DNA of 64,000 nt, taken from DATBAX01 sp963762965 (lineage in GTDB: Bacteria > Acidobacteriota > Terriglobia > Terriglobales > Acidobacteriaceae). Numbering within the stretch: position 1 is the stretch's first letter; each line of letters opens with the position of its first letter. Of the stretch, positions 11,001-19,605 are shown in pieces. A program made the translations under genes and the position numbers. The notes beneath the pieces were generated by a model. The model made no database searches, had not been told where the DNA came from, and saw only the letters and a program-made list of their open reading frames with translations. The stretch lies in contig CAVXME010000003.1 in assembly GCA_963762965.1 (NCBI GenBank), forward strand, positions 51,991-115,990, given 5' to 3'.

Positions 11001-11592
11001 CTATGACCCCAGCTTGAGCCGTTCTTTGTCCAGCTTTAATAGCACGCACGTATTTGTGGCAAGCTATACGGTTCAGTTGCCCTTTTACAACTTCTTGAGC
11101 AATTCCGTTCCGAGCCGGCTCACAAAAGGTTGGGCTATTTCTGGCATCTCGACATTTGCCAGTGGTCAGCCGGTTACCTTGAGCGAATCGGATGATCGCT
11201 CTCTGAGCGGAACCTTCGGAGACCCAATCGATGAGCCCAGCATTGCCTATAATGGCAGTAAGCTTTACGGGAATCGCAACCCACGCTCGGGGTTACCCTA
11301 CTTCAATCCGAACTATTTCGTTCCCGAACCATTGGGCCAGGTTGGGGATGCAAACCGCCGCTTCTTTACCGGACCCGGCATCTACAATTCCGACATGGCG
11401 CTGCTGAAAAACACGCAGATTTCCGAGACCACGCAACTGCAATTCCGCGCGGAAGCTTTCAATGTCTTTAACCATGCCCAGTTCAACAATCCGTCCGGGG
11501 ACATCAACAATACCGGCGTAGGCGGGTTTGGTTATGTGACTTCGGCGGCTGCCCCTCGCATCATGCAAATCGCTTTAAAGCTGTTGTTCTAG
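8080..11592 (+). CDS. TonB-dependent receptor, Oar-like, with carboxypeptidase-regulatory N-domain
   Basis: A 1170-residue outer-membrane protein. The ATG at 8080 is preceded by GAGGAGA and starts a good signal peptide (MARQLPPYSLRRGLLTIAAI, cleavage near SIAWGA). A carboxypeptidase-regulatory-like domain follows (ISGVVTDPTGAILPGVTVVA, about residues 32-115), then a plug-like region (about 125-260; SIDGGRPESNAFMVNGADAE and ITNNYNAEYGNFSGGQVNVV), then a long beta barrel ending in a terminal Phe. This is the Oar/SusC-like class abundant in Acidobacteria and used to import glycan fragments. An in-frame extension back to 7909 is open but has no start as good. The next gene begins 14 bp downstream, so the two are likely co-transcribed. 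The gene order suggests carbohydrate uptake. Confidence 0.9.
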   Translation: MARQLPPYSLRRGLLTIAAILAAGSIAWGAVTGSISGVVTDPTGAILPGVTVVATSISTNVQHTSATDSQGFYSFPALNVDLYNITISQPGYRNFLAEKVKVDTSSAIRLDVQLQLGAVKNTVTVEGNALDVETQSTQMGDVIEDVTIAAMPLNGRSYIELLALQPGVSPYTGDSTTGGVGTQSIDGGRPESNAFMVNGADAEELISNGATVIPNLDAIAEFRIITNNYNAEYGNFSGGQVNVVTKSGTNQFHGDVFDYLRNTDLDAKNYFSGGRGVFIQNQFGGTVGGPIKKDKTFWFADYEGTRQIVGAAQNFTVPSDADRSGNLIDQAAALETSDPANGGSGVAGPYLASNLTSELGYTVTPGEAYYSQGCTTSAQCVFPNAVIPMAAWSPVAMNTLKYIPAPDVPGQDAFQTAAYNATFSENKGGIRMDTNTHYGALFGYYFIDRYTSVNPYASVSIPGFNTASNGQTQLVDLGLTTTLNSSTLNDVRLVYMREVNLGGIPAGGTGVSLSSLGFNTPWNSTGGIGSVNSNQQGVPNMFFNNYSFGQAPYQRGQFDNTWQILDNFTKIVRTHSFQFGGDVHYDQFNWRLQVCENGQFGFSGGETGYDFADFLIGAPTVFIQGSNEILNLRTRYTGFYAQDSWRVRPTLTINYGLRYEIMTPWYETHNWLGTLIPGENTKVFPGAPTGLVFPGDPGISRGLSPTIHNNLAPRFGIAYAPNVQGGLIGKLLGGAGKSSIRAGYGIFYGAMAGLAYQYTSGSPPFGEFYQAPTPPVLASPYIDLSTGHSEGIKFPFTYPPTNSSTKNPDPNFNWAQLLPLSGGNYLYPRNVMPYTQSFDLSLQRRIQNATLVSMSYVGTVGRHNLTFIESNPGDQALCLQLSNPANVAPNTPTCGPFGEQNVYTLPGGQLVNGTRPLYGINLGSNPFTETAATSSYNALQASLQHSSKYTNLLVAYTFSKAFDNGSGLTDVTNVYDPSLSRSLSSFNSTHVFVASYTVQLPFYNFLSNSVPSRLTKGWAISGISTFASGQPVTLSESDDRSLSGTFGDPIDEPSIAYNGSKLYGNRNPRSGLPYFNPNYFVPEPLGQVGDANRRFFTGPGIYNSDMALLKNTQISETTQLQFRAEAFNVFNHAQFNNPSGDINNTGVGGFGYVTSAAAPRIMQIALKLLF

Positions 11593-11606
11593 TCAACGGA
11601 GACCAG

Positions 11607-13268
11607 GTGACGAAGAAGATCAGTCGTCGTGCTCTGTTCGAGCAGATGGGGCAGGCTACGTTTGCTGCCGGCCTAGCAACTTTACCGGGCCGGCGTTGGC
11701 TTCCCTTTCTCGCGGCAGAGGCCGCCGGAGAAACGTTTAACGGCCACCGGGTGATTCTGGACGGCGAGAACAAGATCCTCCCTTGGTTTTCGCCGGCGGA
11801 AAATGCTTACGATAACTTTCTTCGCTCGCGCTGGGAGTTCATCAAAACCAAAGTCCCCAATTGTCCGGGCCCTCCCCCACGGTCTTCGTATCCGCAATAT
11901 TATTTCTACTGCGCCTTCTGGGATAAGAACGGAAAACTCGAGCCGGACACATGGATGAACGACGTGGCGGAGAAAATCCCCAACTGGTTCGAATCGGCGC
12001 GATTGTATTACGCCTACACGGGCGACGCCTCGATCATGACCTTGATGAAGCAATTCATGGATTACACGCTGGCTCATGGCACCAGCCCTTCAACTTTCGC
12101 GTGGCCAAATTTCCCTTATACGACGACGAATGCCGGCGACATGGACTTCCACGGCTTTACCAGCGCCGGCAAATTCGCGCTAAATGAGGTCCAGGTCGGT
12201 TACGCTGGCGATATGGGTTTAGCGTACTACCGCATGTACCTTTTCAGCAGTGACCCGAATTACCTGACGGCTGCTCTTAATGTTGCCAACACGCTGGCCA
12301 GCAAGGTGCGAGTTGGAACTGCGACCCAATCGGTTTGGCCTGATCGCGTCGTCATGGACACCGGAAAGGTCACGGCAGAATACGGCGCACACTGGACCGG
12401 CTGCTACATGCTGCTCGACCAACTGATTAAGGCAAAGCAGGGAAATATTGAGCTCTATGAGCAGGTACGTACCAAGATCCAGGATTTCCTTCTTCAATTC
12501 CCGCTGACGACAGGCTATTGGACGGATGGGCATACCGACGATCCCGTCATCAGTAACACCTACAAAAGCAACACCGCCGCCAGTAACTTTACTTTGACCC
12601 TATTGGATTATCCCGAGCTTGATCCCAATTGGCGCGCCGATGTGCCCAAGTTGATCAAGTGGACGGAAGACAATTTCATTTTTCGCGGCGCTCCCGGAGA
12701 GTCCGGGACCCAATGGGGAGCCAATATCGTGGGCGAGCAGGACCATTTTCTGTTCAAGATGGACTATCAAACCGCGCGCTATGCCGCGGAATGCGCCCGC
12801 TGGTATGGAGTGTCTGGGGACCAGACCTATAAGGAGAAAGCCTTCCGTTCTCTCAACTGGGTCACTTACTGCAATATGCCCGACGGACAGGCAGTCGAGA
12901 GTCCGGTGAGCAAGGACATCTCCAACTGGTGGTCAGACCTCTATGGCGAGTGCCCTAGAATGTTTTACCCGGCATTTGCCGGGGTCCCCGAATTCGCTCC
13001 TCCACGGGAGAACCATATTCTGTACTCAGCAGTTGTTCTCAAGGACGTTTCCTACGCTGCGGACCATATTCAATACACCGCGACCGATGGAAACGGAACC
13101 GACTATCTTCGTGTCGCTTTCCACCCGAAGCGAGTAACCGTGCAGGGCACGGAACTGCACCTTCGGCCTGACCTCAGCTCGGAAGGTTACACACTCCGGG
13201 ATCTTGGGCGCGGGGACTATGCACTAAATATTGCAAGAAAGAAGGCGGGCACGGTGGTCATACGGTGA
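11607..13268 (+). CDS. Exported all-alpha protein with Tat-like signal, possible glycan-active enzyme
   Basis: A 553-residue protein starting at a GTG (11607) with ACGGAGA just upstream. The start KKISRRALFEQMGQATFAAG has an SRR-x-L motif plus hydrophobic stretch like a twin-arginine signal. The body is rich in Trp, Tyr and amphipathic helices (EKIPNWFESARLYYAYTGDA, LAYYRMYLFSSDPNYLTAAL), as expected of an (alpha/alpha)6 toroid used by many glycoside hydrolases and polysaccharide lyases. A small beta region closes the C-terminus. I do not recognise the exact family and cannot name catalytic residues. It follows the receptor in one transcript, so periplasmic processing of the imported glycan is a reasonable inference. 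Confidence 0.6.
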   Translation: MTKKISRRALFEQMGQATFAAGLATLPGRRWLPFLAAEAAGETFNGHRVILDGENKILPWFSPAENAYDNFLRSRWEFIKTKVPNCPGPPPRSSYPQYYFYCAFWDKNGKLEPDTWMNDVAEKIPNWFESARLYYAYTGDASIMTLMKQFMDYTLAHGTSPSTFAWPNFPYTTTNAGDMDFHGFTSAGKFALNEVQVGYAGDMGLAYYRMYLFSSDPNYLTAALNVANTLASKVRVGTATQSVWPDRVVMDTGKVTAEYGAHWTGCYMLLDQLIKAKQGNIELYEQVRTKIQDFLLQFPLTTGYWTDGHTDDPVISNTYKSNTAASNFTLTLLDYPELDPNWRADVPKLIKWTEDNFIFRGAPGESGTQWGANIVGEQDHFLFKMDYQTARYAAECARWYGVSGDQTYKEKAFRSLNWVTYCNMPDGQAVESPVSKDISNWWSDLYGECPRMFYPAFAGVPEFAPPRENHILYSAVVLKDVSYAADHIQYTATDGNGTDYLRVAFHPKRVTVQGTELHLRPDLSSEGYTLRDLGRGDYALNIARKKAGTVVIR

Positions 13269-13459
13269 GATGCAAGGGGAGACCGGTCGCTGGCGATCGT
13301 TATCTCTACCTCTAACTCCTTAGCGAATTTTCATGAGCATCATCCAATGTGAACCGCAGGCAGCGTTCTGACGACCATGTCCACGGTATCGGACAATTTT
13401 GATTATCCCAGGGCAATTTCCCTTGTTACGTCCTAGTGGAGGAGCTAGGCTGAGCCAGC

Positions 13460-14158
13460 ATGGCTAACCAACCTGAACACGTCGTAGCGGATTCAACGAC
13501 AGCTCGCGACATCGAGTTGTTTTCGCACATCGAAGCCACTCTTTACACCGCCGTAATTTCTGATTCGCTGGATGAGATCGGATACAGCGACCAGGCAATG
13601 CGAGAAACGATTCGCCCGTTGTTTCCGAATATTCGCTTTGCCGGCCGGGCACGTACCATCGCTTACGTGGACATGTATCACGTTCCGCAAGATCCCTATG
13701 CTTTGGAAATCGAAGCGGTGGACAGTATTCTTCCCGGCGATGTGGTGGTCATCGGGACCGCAGGCTCGGTACGAAACGCCCCATGGGGTGAGTTGCTTTC
13801 TACGGCAGCACAGGCGCGCGGCGCGCGGGGCGTGGTGTGCGACGGTTTGGTCCGGGACGTCAAGAAAATTGAGCAGCTCGGACTGCCGGTATTCGCCCGC
13901 GGAATCAAGGCGGTGAATTCAAAGGGTCGAGGATTGGTGATCGGATACAACGTTCCGGTGGATTGTGGGGGCGTCCTGGTTTCGCCAGGGGACCTGGTCT
14001 TCGCTGATTACGACGGGGTGGTGGCAATTCCGGCGAACCGGGCAGCCGAGATTGTTCAAATGGCAACCGAGAAAGCACTGCGGGAAAACCGTAGCCGAAA
14101 AGATCTGCTGGCTGGCGCTTCTCTCAAAGACGTTTATGACAAGTACGGAGTGCTGTGA
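13460..14158 (+). CDS. RraA-family pyruvate-aldolase-like protein (HMG/CHA aldolase type)
   Basis: A 232-residue cytoplasmic protein of the RraA / 4-hydroxy-4-methyl-2-oxoglutarate aldolase family. GELL (110-113) and the R132-D133 pair in DGLVRDV match the loop and Arg-Asp that class II pyruvate aldolases of this family use to bind pyruvate and the divalent metal. This suggests a true aldolase rather than an RNase E inhibitor. Such enzymes cleave a 2-keto acid to pyruvate plus a carbonyl compound. Beside a sugar-acid dehydratase, the natural inference is cleavage of a 2-keto-3-deoxyaldonate. GGAGGAG lies about 15 bp upstream of the ATG, an unusually long spacing. It converges on the IclR gene, 10 bp away. 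Older annotations call this family demethylmenaquinone methyltransferase. Confidence 0.8.
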   Translation: MANQPEHVVADSTTARDIELFSHIEATLYTAVISDSLDEIGYSDQAMRETIRPLFPNIRFAGRARTIAYVDMYHVPQDPYALEIEAVDSILPGDVVVIGTAGSVRNAPWGELLSTAAQARGARGVVCDGLVRDVKKIEQLGLPVFARGIKAVNSKGRGLVIGYNVPVDCGGVLVSPGDLVFADYDGVVAIPANRAAEIVQMATEKALRENRSRKDLLAGASLKDVYDKYGVL

Positions 14159-14168
14159 AACACAGGTT

Positions 14169-15020
14169 TCAAGTAGGCCGGACCGGTTCGCCGGATCCCC
14201 CCTCGGAATGATCCGGACCGGGAAATCCGAGGTGGGCTGAAATGGCTGTAGCAGTTTTCTTCACCATCGCGGCAAAAGGACTGATTTCACTCAACTGAGT
14301 GGTGGTTCCGGCGATGCTCACAGCAGCCACAACTTTTTGAGTTCCATCGAAAACCGGAGCGCCAATACAACGGACGCCGATTTCCTCTTCTTCGTCATCA
14401 ATCGAATATCCCATCCGGCGGATGCTGGCGCATTGGTCCTTCAATTTGGTGAGCGAGACAACCGTATTTTCATTGTGCCGCAAGAGCCCCTGCTTCTTCA
14501 CCAGCTTCTCCATTTCGCTTTCGGCGATGTAAGTAAGCAGGGCTTTTCCCAACGCGGTACAGTGCAACCCCATGCGCTTACCTTCCCAGGTAGCGATTCT
14601 AGGGACGGGCATGCCCACGGGCGCGATCTTTTCGATCAGCACCGCCTCGCCATCTTCCAAGACCGCCATGTGCACGGTGGATCGAGTGCGCTCCGCGAGC
14701 TGGCGAAGAAAGGGCGCGGCTTGTTCGCGCAGGCCGATGCCACTGAGCGCCACGTTGGCCAATCCGTACAGGCGCAGTCCCAGGCGATAGCGGCCGCCAC
14801 GCGGGTCGCGTTGCGCGTAGCCACACCGTTCCAACGTTATTAACAAAGCATGGCTGGTACTCTTCGGCAGGTGCAGCGCGCGAGTCAACTGCGAAATGGT
14901 GGCTCCCCGGCGCGAGCGGGCCAGGAAATCCAAAATCAGGAAGGCCCGTTGCACGGCAGGTACCGACGGCGTGCGATGAGAGCCATTCTCGGTTTCTATC
15001 GTTTTGTCGCTGGGGCTCAT
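14169..15020 (-). CDS. IclR-family transcriptional regulator
   Basis: A 283-residue regulator if started at ATG 15020 (MSPSDKTIETENG). The frame stays open to 15176 but that extension looks non-coding. The N-terminal winged helix (VPAVQRAFLILDFLARSRRG through TISQLTRALHLPKSTSHALL) is characteristic. The C-terminal effector domain (HMAVLEDGEAVLIEKI, LGKALLTYIAESE, GVRCIGAPVFDGTQKVVAAV) follows. IclR proteins commonly sense small organic acids such as 2-keto-3-deoxygluconate, which fits a sugar-acid locus. It is divergent from the dehydratase-lactonase operon and convergent with the aldolase-like gene, so it probably controls the operon from the 196-bp gap. An inverted repeat lies there at 15084-15109. 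Confidence 0.9.
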   Translation of the reverse strand: MSPSDKTIETENGSHRTPSVPAVQRAFLILDFLARSRRGATISQLTRALHLPKSTSHALLITLERCGYAQRDPRGGRYRLGLRLYGLANVALSGIGLREQAAPFLRQLAERTRSTVHMAVLEDGEAVLIEKIAPVGMPVPRIATWEGKRMGLHCTALGKALLTYIAESEMEKLVKKQGLLRHNENTVVSLTKLKDQCASIRRMGYSIDDEEEEIGVRCIGAPVFDGTQKVVAAVSIAGTTTQLSEISPFAAMVKKTATAISAHLGFPGPDHSEGGSGEPVRPT

Positions 15021-15083
15021 GGGCGGAAAGTCGTTAGGTAAGTTTACTGTAGCCCGCACGGTCGGGGCGATGGTTTTTCTAGT

Positions 15084-15109
15084 ATTTTGTCCTGCAATCT
15101 GAACAAAAT
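15084..15109. promoter_or_regulatory. Inverted repeat between iclR-like gene and dehydratase operon
   Basis: ATTTTGT and ACAAAAT arms are separated by 12 bp, so the half-sites repeat about two helical turns apart. The site is centred about 120 bp upstream of the dehydratase start and 75 bp upstream of the regulator start. Size and position suit an operator for the divergent IclR protein. No experimental consensus was used; the assignment is inference. Confidence 0.4.
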
Positions 15110-15215
15110 CTGTCCGGCAGCAGGCAGAGTATTGCGCAATGGAGCGGAACACAACAAACTGGAATCGGCGATGCAAGGTCCGTCAGTTGCTGCGACGGGC
15201 ATTTATAGTAATCAC

Positions 15216-16346
15216 ATGAAAATCACGGACGTTAGGGCGATTTATCTGCGCTCCCCGCAAGTGCGGGACCGCGCCGATAGTGGTCAGGACGCGCTGATCG
15301 TCATTGTTGATACTGACGCCGGCATCCAGGGCCTGGGAGAAGTGGACTCCGCTCCCCTGGCCGTGAAAGGCATGATCGAAGGCCCGTACTCCCACGCCGT
15401 GACCTCTGGCCTGCGGCATCTCGTCATTGGCGAGGACCCCTTTGAGACCGAGAAGATCTGGCACAAGATGTACAGCCAGAACATTTATTCCGGACGCCGC
15501 GGAATCGCCATCCACGCCATGGGCGGGATCGACATGGCGCTCTGGGACATTAAAGGCAAAGCGTTGGCCTTGCCGGTCTGGAAACTTCTGGGTGGGGGCT
15601 TTCATTCGAAAATCCGCGCCTACGCCAGCACGCTGTTCGGCGACACTCCTCAGGAAACGCGAGAACGAGGGCAGCGCTTCGTCGATAAGGGATTCTCCGC
15701 GGTCAAGTTCGGATGGGGGCCGCTGGGGCAAAGCGAGAAACTTGACCTCGCGCTGGTCCGGTCGGCCCGCGAAGGCGTCGGGGAAGACACCGACCTGATG
15801 ATTGATGCCGGCCTGTGCTACGACACCAAGACCGCAATGCAACGAGCTCGCCAGTTCGAGCCCTATCGCCCCTACTGGTTTGAAGAACCCCTCAAGCCAG
15901 ACAACTATGACGGCTACCGTCGTCTCGCCGAATCCACCTCGATGCGGATTGCCGCAGGCGAGGAAGAGAGCGATCGGCTCTCTTATCTCGATCTGATGGA
16001 CAAAGGCAAGATCGACATCGTGCAAGTCGACCTCACCCGTTGCGGTGGATTCACCGAGGCCATGAAGATTGCATCCCTGGCCGCCGATCGAGGGCTTCCG
16101 GTGGTGAATCACGGATTCACCACGTATATCAACATCGCATCGGCCCTTCATTTTCTGGCTTCGATTCCGAACTCTTTCATTCTCGAATACGTGGTTGAAG
16201 AAGGAACGGTGCTGCGCGACGAGATCAGCACGCAAGATATCAAGCTGGAAGACGGCTGGGTCTACGTGCCGAACGGTCCAGGACTCGGCGTGACTCTGAA
16301 TGAAGAAGGAATTTCACGCTACCGCAAAATCGGCGGCCAGAGCTAG
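15216..16346 (+). CDS. Enolase-superfamily sugar-acid dehydratase (mandelate racemase type)
   Basis: A 376-residue cytoplasmic protein starting at ATG 15216 (MKITDVRAIYLRSP). The N-terminal capping domain and (beta/alpha)7 barrel of the mandelate racemase/muconate lactonizing group are complete. Metal ligands are D197 (MIDAG), E223 or E224 (WFEEP) and E249 (AAGEE). H299 (VVNHGF) and K164 (AVKFGW) are the likely acid/base residues; the usual KxK is K-x-G here. Members dehydrate aldonates to 2-keto-3-deoxy acids; the sugar cannot be read off. It heads a four-gene operon (17 bp to the next gene) with a glycosidase, a dehydrogenase and a lactonase, and it diverges from the IclR gene. No strong ribosome site is visible before the ATG. 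Confidence 0.85.
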   Translation: MKITDVRAIYLRSPQVRDRADSGQDALIVIVDTDAGIQGLGEVDSAPLAVKGMIEGPYSHAVTSGLRHLVIGEDPFETEKIWHKMYSQNIYSGRRGIAIHAMGGIDMALWDIKGKALALPVWKLLGGGFHSKIRAYASTLFGDTPQETRERGQRFVDKGFSAVKFGWGPLGQSEKLDLALVRSAREGVGEDTDLMIDAGLCYDTKTAMQRARQFEPYRPYWFEEPLKPDNYDGYRRLAESTSMRIAAGEEESDRLSYLDLMDKGKIDIVQVDLTRCGGFTEAMKIASLAADRGLPVVNHGFTTYINIASALHFLASIPNSFILEYVVEEGTVLRDEISTQDIKLEDGWVYVPNGPGLGVTLNEEGISRYRKIGGQS

Positions 16347-16363
16347 TAACTACGAGAGGGATC

Positions 16364-17804
16364 GTGTTCCTGAGATTGCGTGCAGCGCTGGCGATAGGGA
16401 TGACGATTCTTGCTCTGACGTGCGCATACGCGGGCGAAAGTAAGACTGCCACAAGCCGCATCGTTAGTCGATTCCAGTCAGCACTTTCAAACCATCGATG
16501 GTTTTGGCCTGAACTTCACCGCCCCGTATTTCCGTGACGACCAGAAGGCCATGTTCGATATGTTCATCGACGACCTCGGCGTCACTATGTTTCGGGTGGT
16601 CCCGTATCTGGTGGCCAGCGATTGGGAGGTTACCAATGACAATGACGATTCCGAGGTCATGAATTGGGAATACTACAACGACCGCTACTCATCGCCGATC
16701 TTCGAGTCTTCCTGGAAGGCGATTCGTTATCTCAACTCGCGGGGAATCCGGCCGGTGATTGCGCTGATGGGCCCGGTGCCCCCATGGATGCTGGCGGAAA
16801 AGAGCAGCCCGCCGCGCCATACCGTGTGCGTCCCAGCCAGTGATATTGCGCCAATGAAGCCTTCGATGTATCCGGAATTTGCTGAAGAAGTGGTCTCGAT
16901 GTTGATGTATGCACGCTCGAAGGAGAAACTGGATTTCCAATACTTCAGTCCGTTCAACGAAACCGATTGTTATCCGGCCGAAGGGCCGCGCATTGATCCC
17001 GCCGACGCGCCCGCGGTGCTGGCCGCCGTAGTGCGCCGCATGCAAAAAGAAGGCTTGGGCGATATCCGGCTTACGGTTGCCGATCAGGCAGTGATCACGA
17101 ATGACTACCTCACGCCCATCATGAGCAATCCCGAGGTCATGAAGCAGGTTGGCGTGTTCACCTTTCACACCTATGGCGAGAATTCGGTGGGTCCGCAAGT
17201 GGAACGGGTGAAGGCCAGTCCGTACCCGCACATCCCGGTGTGGCTCACCGAGTACGGCGACCTGAATGATGCTGACAAGAGCGCCGACAATGATTGGAAG
17301 TCATTTTCTTTAAATGCCAATCGCCGCGCGCTTACGGCTCTAAACCAGGGAGCCAACGCTTTGTTTTACTTTGACGCATTCGACGATTACGAGGAATGTG
17401 CCCGCCGGCTGACCTTCTACGGCCTGTTTCACAGCGCGGACCACGTCTACTTTCCCAAGAAGCGTTACTACGCCACCAAGCAGCTATACCATTTCGTCCG
17501 CCCGGGCTCGCGCAGGGTCGCAGCCTCGAGCAACGGCGAGGGCCTGACGATTTCTGCGTTCCAGGATCCGTCCGCCGGTTCACTGGTGATTGTTGGGGTG
17601 AAAGAGGGTGGTTCGAATCACATTCAGATCATGCTACAGGGACCAGCGCCGATTCCCGATCATTTGGATTTCTATCTCACCAGCCAGTCCGTGAATTGTC
17701 TAAAGCAAGGCTCGGTCCCGGTTCACAACGGAGTCGCGGAGGTCGATTTACCGGACGAGGCTGTGTTCACCCTTGTGGGTTCCAACGGGCCTATCGCTAA
17801 ATGA
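16364..17804 (+). CDS. GH30-like secreted glycoside hydrolase, frameshifted at the signal peptide
   Basis: A secreted retaining glycosidase of clan GH-A, closest in look to GH30. From GTG 16364, with GAGAGGG upstream, the frame encodes a signal peptide (VFLRLRAALAIGMTILALTC, then AYA) and soon stops. The mature protein starts in the +1 frame (HFQTIDGFGLNFTAPYF, translated from about 16470) and stays open to 17804. That frame has no usable start before ATG 16551, which would remove the first strand of the barrel. The acid/base Glu lies in FSPFNETD and the nucleophile in VWLTEYGD, so the catalytic core is intact. The shift falls roughly between 16420 and 16480. It is either a one-base sequence error, a real inactivating mutation or recoding. 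The gene sits 17 bp after the dehydratase and 35 bp before the SDR. Confidence 0.75.
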
Positions 17805-17839
17805 AGCAAACTCGGGCGAGGCCCTAGGAGAAAGATTGG

Positions 17840-18613
17840 ATGGGATTGCAAGACAAAGTTGTGGTGATCACGGGAGCGGGCTCGGGAATCGGGCGGGCCT
17901 GCGCCTACGAATTCGCCAGCCAGGGGGCCAAGGTAATCGTCGCTGATATTGACTCGGTCGCCGCTAAACGCACGGCGACAGAAATTGGCGGATCGGCCGT
18001 CGCTATCACCGTGGATGTTTCCGATCCAGCTTCCGTGCAAGTGTTGGCCTTCAAAACGATAGAAGCTTTTCGCAACGTCCATGCTTTGGTAAATAACGCC
18101 GCGATCCAGGTGAACAAGACGGTCGAAGACACCACCCCGGAGGAATGGAACCGCCAGATGGCAGTGAATGTCGGGGGCGTGTTCCTTTGTTCCAAGTATT
18201 TTCTCCCCCATCTCAAAGTGTCGCGCGGCGCGATCGTGAACATGGCGTCGGTGAACGGTTATTTTGTGGAACCTTTTTGCGCTGGATATTGCGCAACCAA
18301 GGCGGCGATTATCGGTTTGACCAAGGCCATGGCCATCGATTGCGGACCCGATCAGGTCAGGGTGAACTGCATTTGTCCGGGATACATCGATGCCGGCCTT
18401 GCCGAAGGATATTTTCAGGCGCAACCCGATCCCGCCGCTGCCCGGAAGGCAGCGGGAAAGCTGCATGCTCTGGGGCGCATCGGACGTCCGGAAGAAGTTG
18501 CTCGAGTGGCGGCATTTCTCGCCAGCGACGAAGCTTCCTTTATAACCGGGTCTGCCATCCCGGTAGATGGGGGCTTTGGCTCCGGTCTGCCCCGCAGCGA
18601 TGCTCAGTCCTGA
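17840..18613 (+). CDS. SDR-family sugar dehydrogenase
   Basis: A 257-residue NAD(P)-dependent short-chain dehydrogenase with classical motifs: TGAGSGIG at the nucleotide loop, NNAA, Ser in NMASVNG, and the catalytic Y-x3-K in GYCATKAA. The C-terminal GSAIPVDGGFG is typical. Asp in IVADIDS at the end of the second strand favours NAD. AGGAGA precedes the ATG. In this operon, with a lactonase after it and an aldonate dehydratase before it, the likely reaction is oxidation of a free aldose at C1 to the lactone. The dehydrogenase stop overlaps the most upstream credible start of the lactonase gene, so the two are probably translationally coupled. Confidence 0.85.
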   Translation: MGLQDKVVVITGAGSGIGRACAYEFASQGAKVIVADIDSVAAKRTATEIGGSAVAITVDVSDPASVQVLAFKTIEAFRNVHALVNNAAIQVNKTVEDTTPEEWNRQMAVNVGGVFLCSKYFLPHLKVSRGAIVNMASVNGYFVEPFCAGYCATKAAIIGLTKAMAIDCGPDQVRVNCICPGYIDAGLAEGYFQAQPDPAAARKAAGKLHALGRIGRPEEVARVAAFLASDEASFITGSAIPVDGGFGSGLPRSDAQS

Positions 18614-19538
18614 GCGCTCCATGCAAAATACTCAACCGATCAGAGTAGAAGTCCGAATCGCAGCCGACACCGGGGACCTGTGTGGCGAAAATCCGATCTG
18701 GAATGAGACAACCGGCTGGGTCTATTGGACCGACCAGGGAGGATTGCGTCTGCACCGCTTCAAGCCTGATTCCTGCAAGTACCAGCTCCTACGATCCGGC
18801 CTGCAAATCAACGGCTTCCGCTTCAACCAGGCTGGTGGTTTGGTCATGACCAATGATTCTGGAGTGTGGCTGTGGGATGGGGCAGATGAATTGCGGCTTC
18901 TGGCATCGGAAGGAGACGGCAAAGCCTGCCGCTTAAACGATTGCGTGGCTGATCCGGAAGGCCGGTTGTTCGCGGGATCGGTCTTTTATGACCCCAATCA
19001 AGAATACCCACTGGGAAATCTGTTCCGCGTGGATACTAACGGCGCGGTGAGCGTGGTCGACGAAGGCATTCATCTTTCGAATGGCTTGGCCTTTTCAATC
19101 GATTTCCAGCAATTGTATTTCGCTGATTCGGCTGCGCGAAGAATCTACACGTATGAGTATGATCGCGTCTCCGGCGCGATCAAGAATCGCAGGGTGCTGG
19201 TCCAAGTCCCATCGACGGAAGGGATTCCGGACGGTTTGGTGGTGGACGCCGAAGGTTTTCTTTGGTCCGCTCAATGGTACGGCTCGGAAATTGTCCGCTA
19301 CGATCCCGATGGAAAGGTCGAGAGAAGGATTTCAATTCCTGCCAAGCAAGTCTCGTGTCTATGCTTTGGAGGGCACGACTTGGAAGATCTCTACGTGACC
19401 ACGGCGGGCGAGTCCTGGCCGGCGCCTATTATGCCTCCTGGGTACGACCCGGTTCACGGACTCTTCGGCGGTCGCCTGTATAGCCTGAAGCCCGGCGTAC
19501 AGGGCCAGCACACACTCAAAGCCAGGATTAAGGTGTAG
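18600..19538 (+). CDS. SMP-30/gluconolactonase-family sugar lactonase
   Basis: A 312-residue beta-propeller hydrolase of the SMP-30/LRE family, which opens aldono-lactones with a bound divalent cation. The metal Glu is in GENPIWNE near the start. NGLAFSIDF and DGLVVDAEGFLWSAQWYG carry the Asn and Asp ligands typical of the family. Start choice is uncertain: ATG 18600 overlaps the end of the dehydrogenase gene, ATG 18621 lies just after it, and neither has a strong ribosome site. It completes the oxidative set: dehydrogenase makes the lactone, this enzyme makes the aldonate, the enolase-superfamily enzyme dehydrates it. It is the last gene of the operon, followed by the convergent tmRNA gene. 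Confidence 0.85.
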   Translation: MLSPERSMQNTQPIRVEVRIAADTGDLCGENPIWNETTGWVYWTDQGGLRLHRFKPDSCKYQLLRSGLQINGFRFNQAGGLVMTNDSGVWLWDGADELRLLASEGDGKACRLNDCVADPEGRLFAGSVFYDPNQEYPLGNLFRVDTNGAVSVVDEGIHLSNGLAFSIDFQQLYFADSAARRIYTYEYDRVSGAIKNRRVLVQVPSTEGIPDGLVVDAEGFLWSAQWYGSEIVRYDPDGKVERRISIPAKQVSCLCFGGHDLEDLYVTTAGESWPAPIMPPGYDPVHGLFGGRLYSLKPGVQGQHTLKARIKV

Positions 19539-19605
19539 CAAGAATCGCCGTCGATGCATGCAGCTACTCGAACAAGACTTTTCACAAGATTGATAATAAA
19601 AGAAG

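Noticed and set aside
13500..14158. RNase E inhibitor (rraA) or menaquinone methyltransferase
   Set aside because: The Arg-Asp pair and GELL loop of pyruvate aldolases are intact and the locus is for sugar acids; the old methyltransferase name is not supported.
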